Notes under the pieces: model-generated | Database searches by the model: none | What the model was told of the DNA's origin: nothing | Seen by the model: the letters and a program-made list of their open reading frames with translations, nothing else | Origin: an uncultured Bacteroidota bacterium | GTDB lineage: Bacteria > Bacteroidota > Bacteroidia > Flavobacteriales > Flavobacteriaceae | Length of the DNA stretch: 64,000 nt | Reading direction: 5' to 3' | Assembly (NCBI GenBank): GCA_913062555.1 | Contig: CAJXVU010000015.1 | Coordinates: 1 to 64,000, forward strand | Shown: positions 63,006-64,000 of the stretch, piece by piece | Layout: each line of letters starts with the position of its first letter | Position numbering within the stretch: the first letter of the stretch is position 1 | Position numbers and translations under genes: made by a program

Positions 63006-64000
63006 ATGAAGAAATCAATTATAAAAATTAGCACATTACTTATGCTTTTATGTGCTATAGCTCCAGTCAATGCTCAAATTAACAGGACACTCGATACAAA
63101 AGTTGCTGATATTTTGGCACAATTACCTACTAAAAACTTAGAACATTCTGATGCCCTAATGGAAGACATGTTAAGTTTAAATACAGCAGGCATTCTTAAA
63201 TTTTGTGACCTCCTTGTTCCTTTAGGAACAGGTGACGATACTCAAGCCAGATATGCCATTAATAGTGTGGCTATTTATAGTGGTGGTAAAAACAATACTA
63301 TTGGATCTAATCCTGTAGAAGATGCCTTATTAACTGCAATTAAAAACACTTCTAACGCTGAAATTAAAACCTTCTTAATCCAACGATTAGCTTATTGTGG
63401 TACCAATGCAAGTACGGCAGTGTTAAATGGGTATCTCGCCAACGACAAATTATATAATCCAGCATTGGCATCCTTAACTACAATTGGATCAGCCGATGCC
63501 ATAAAGGCAATTTTCAAAAGTGCCCAAAACAGTAGTGGAAACATACAAGCTGCACATGTTGAATCGCTAGGGAATTTAAAACATAGTCCAGCCGTATCAT
63601 TCCTGCAGTCTCTAGCAGTTTCGAAAGAAACGCTGATTCGTAAAACAGCCCTAAAAGCTTTAGGGAAAATTGGATCGATAAATTCATATAACACCCTTGA
63701 AACAGCAGCTAAAAACGCAAATTTCCAATCGGATGAAACTGATGCCGTTTTGGCCTTTATACGCTATGGGGTTAATGTTGAAGATTCTACAATAAGCTTA
63801 AATGTTGTCAAAACATTATTAAAAGCTTGTACAGCAGAATCACAATTACATTTTAGAACTGCAGCACTTCAAATTTTAAGTGACCACACCAATAGTTCTA
63901 TTACCAAAACATTAGTAAAAGAATTTAAAAATGACAACAAAAATTATAGAGGCGCTGTCATAGAATTGGCCAGTAAAGATTTAACTTCTGAAGCCACTTC
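63006..64000 (+). CDS. Secreted HEAT-repeat protein, C-terminus cut by window edge
   Basis: The first 331 codons are present. A signal peptide (LLMLLCAIAPVNAQ) leads into repeated helical pairs, with HEAT-like motifs such as HVESLGNLKHSPAVSFLQSL and KTALKALGKIGSINSYNTL. In related Bacteroidota loci such HEAT domains precede a DUF1080 domain (3-keto-disaccharide hydrolase); the window ends before that could be seen. It probably forms an operon with the oxidoreductase upstream (19-base gap). Confidence 0.85.
   Translation, partial: MKKSIIKISTLLMLLCAIAPVNAQINRTLDTKVADILAQLPTKNLEHSDALMEDMLSLNTAGILKFCDLLVPLGTGDDTQARYAINSVAIYSGGKNNTIGSNPVEDALLTAIKNTSNAEIKTFLIQRLAYCGTNASTAVLNGYLANDKLYNPALASLTTIGSADAIKAIFKSAQNSSGNIQAAHVESLGNLKHSPAVSFLQSLAVSKETLIRKTALKALGKIGSINSYNTLETAAKNANFQSDETDAVLAFIRYGVNVEDSTISLNVVKTLLKACTAESQLHFRTAALQILSDHTNSSITKTLVKEFKNDNKNYRGAVIELASKDLTSEAT

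Noticed and set aside
63392-63694. A 100-codon minus-strand reading frame
   Set aside because: It is antisense to the HEAT-repeat gene, has no signal or family likeness and is best explained as a shadow frame.
1-64000. CRISPR arrays, insertion sequences, prophage genes, rRNA genes
   Set aside because: None was seen on reading either strand; only one tRNA was found.

Overview
The window is a low-GC stretch of a Bacteroidota chromosome, almost certainly a marine or algae-associated member of the Flavobacteriaceae. Pointers are the AT-rich leaders, Bacteroidota-type -7 boxes (TAnnTTTG), many Cys-anchored lipoproteins, laminarinase-type GH16 enzymes, DUF6090 and DUF5916 proteins, and a fused HemC-HemD. 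No phage, insertion sequence, transposase or CRISPR array was seen. Genus cannot be decided from the sequence alone.

Layout. (1) 0-4 kb: a leftward glucan-use operon with an SSS sugar/sodium symporter, two lipoprotein GH16 glucanases and an ADP-ribosylglycohydrolase-fold protein cut by the window edge; no SusC/SusD pair is present. (2) 4.3-9.2 kb: a CBM9/DUF5916 outer-membrane protein, an orphan secreted protein and a Big2-plus-cupin lipoprotein. (3) 8-15.4 kb: an accessory patch beside tRNA-Asn with four intact DUF6090 membrane proteins, two DUF6090 relics, a SHOCT-tailed protein, a serine hydrolase and a small Ig-like lipoprotein; the tRNA-Asn tail and terminator are repeated in decayed form. 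(4) 15.5-28.3 kb: RseP, then a metal-handling block: SCO protein, FeoA/FeoB/Cys-rich peptide, a DtxR/MntR repressor divergent from a Mn/Zn-type ABC transporter (two permeases with winged-helix-like tails), and an operon of di-heme lipoprotein, Rieske protein and porin. The same dyad, TTTAG-N6-CTAAA, lies in front of the ABC transporter and of the di-heme operon, suggesting one metal regulon. (5) 28.3-35.7 kb: J-domain protein, bacilliredoxin, acyltransferase plus acyl-ACP desaturase, HD protein, a frame-broken GNAT gene whose break sits on a slippery heptamer, a plug-only TonB-type protein and an enoyl-CoA hydratase. (6) 35.7-52.5 kb: an orphan sensor kinase and a near-complete heme pathway on both strands: hemJ, hemH, hemA, hemC-hemD fusion, hemE, hemF, hemB, with an AraC-type regulator divergent from hemA. 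Only hemL is missing for the route from glutamyl-tRNA to protoheme. (7) 52.6-57.5 kb: two serine hydrolases, a CNNM/CBS protein, an alkylguanine transferase and a 3'-5' exonuclease. (8) 57.6-64 kb: two secreted Gfo/Idh/MocA oxidoreductases, a membrane-spanning LamG plus SARP-like transcription regulator, and a HEAT-repeat protein cut by the right edge. This resembles a glycoside 3-oxidation locus.

How it fits together: glucan breakdown at the left edge and a possible keto-glycoside locus at the right edge bracket a core devoted to iron, manganese and heme. Iron import (Feo), metal-responsive repression, heme synthesis and heme/Fe-S redox proteins all occur within about 35 kb.
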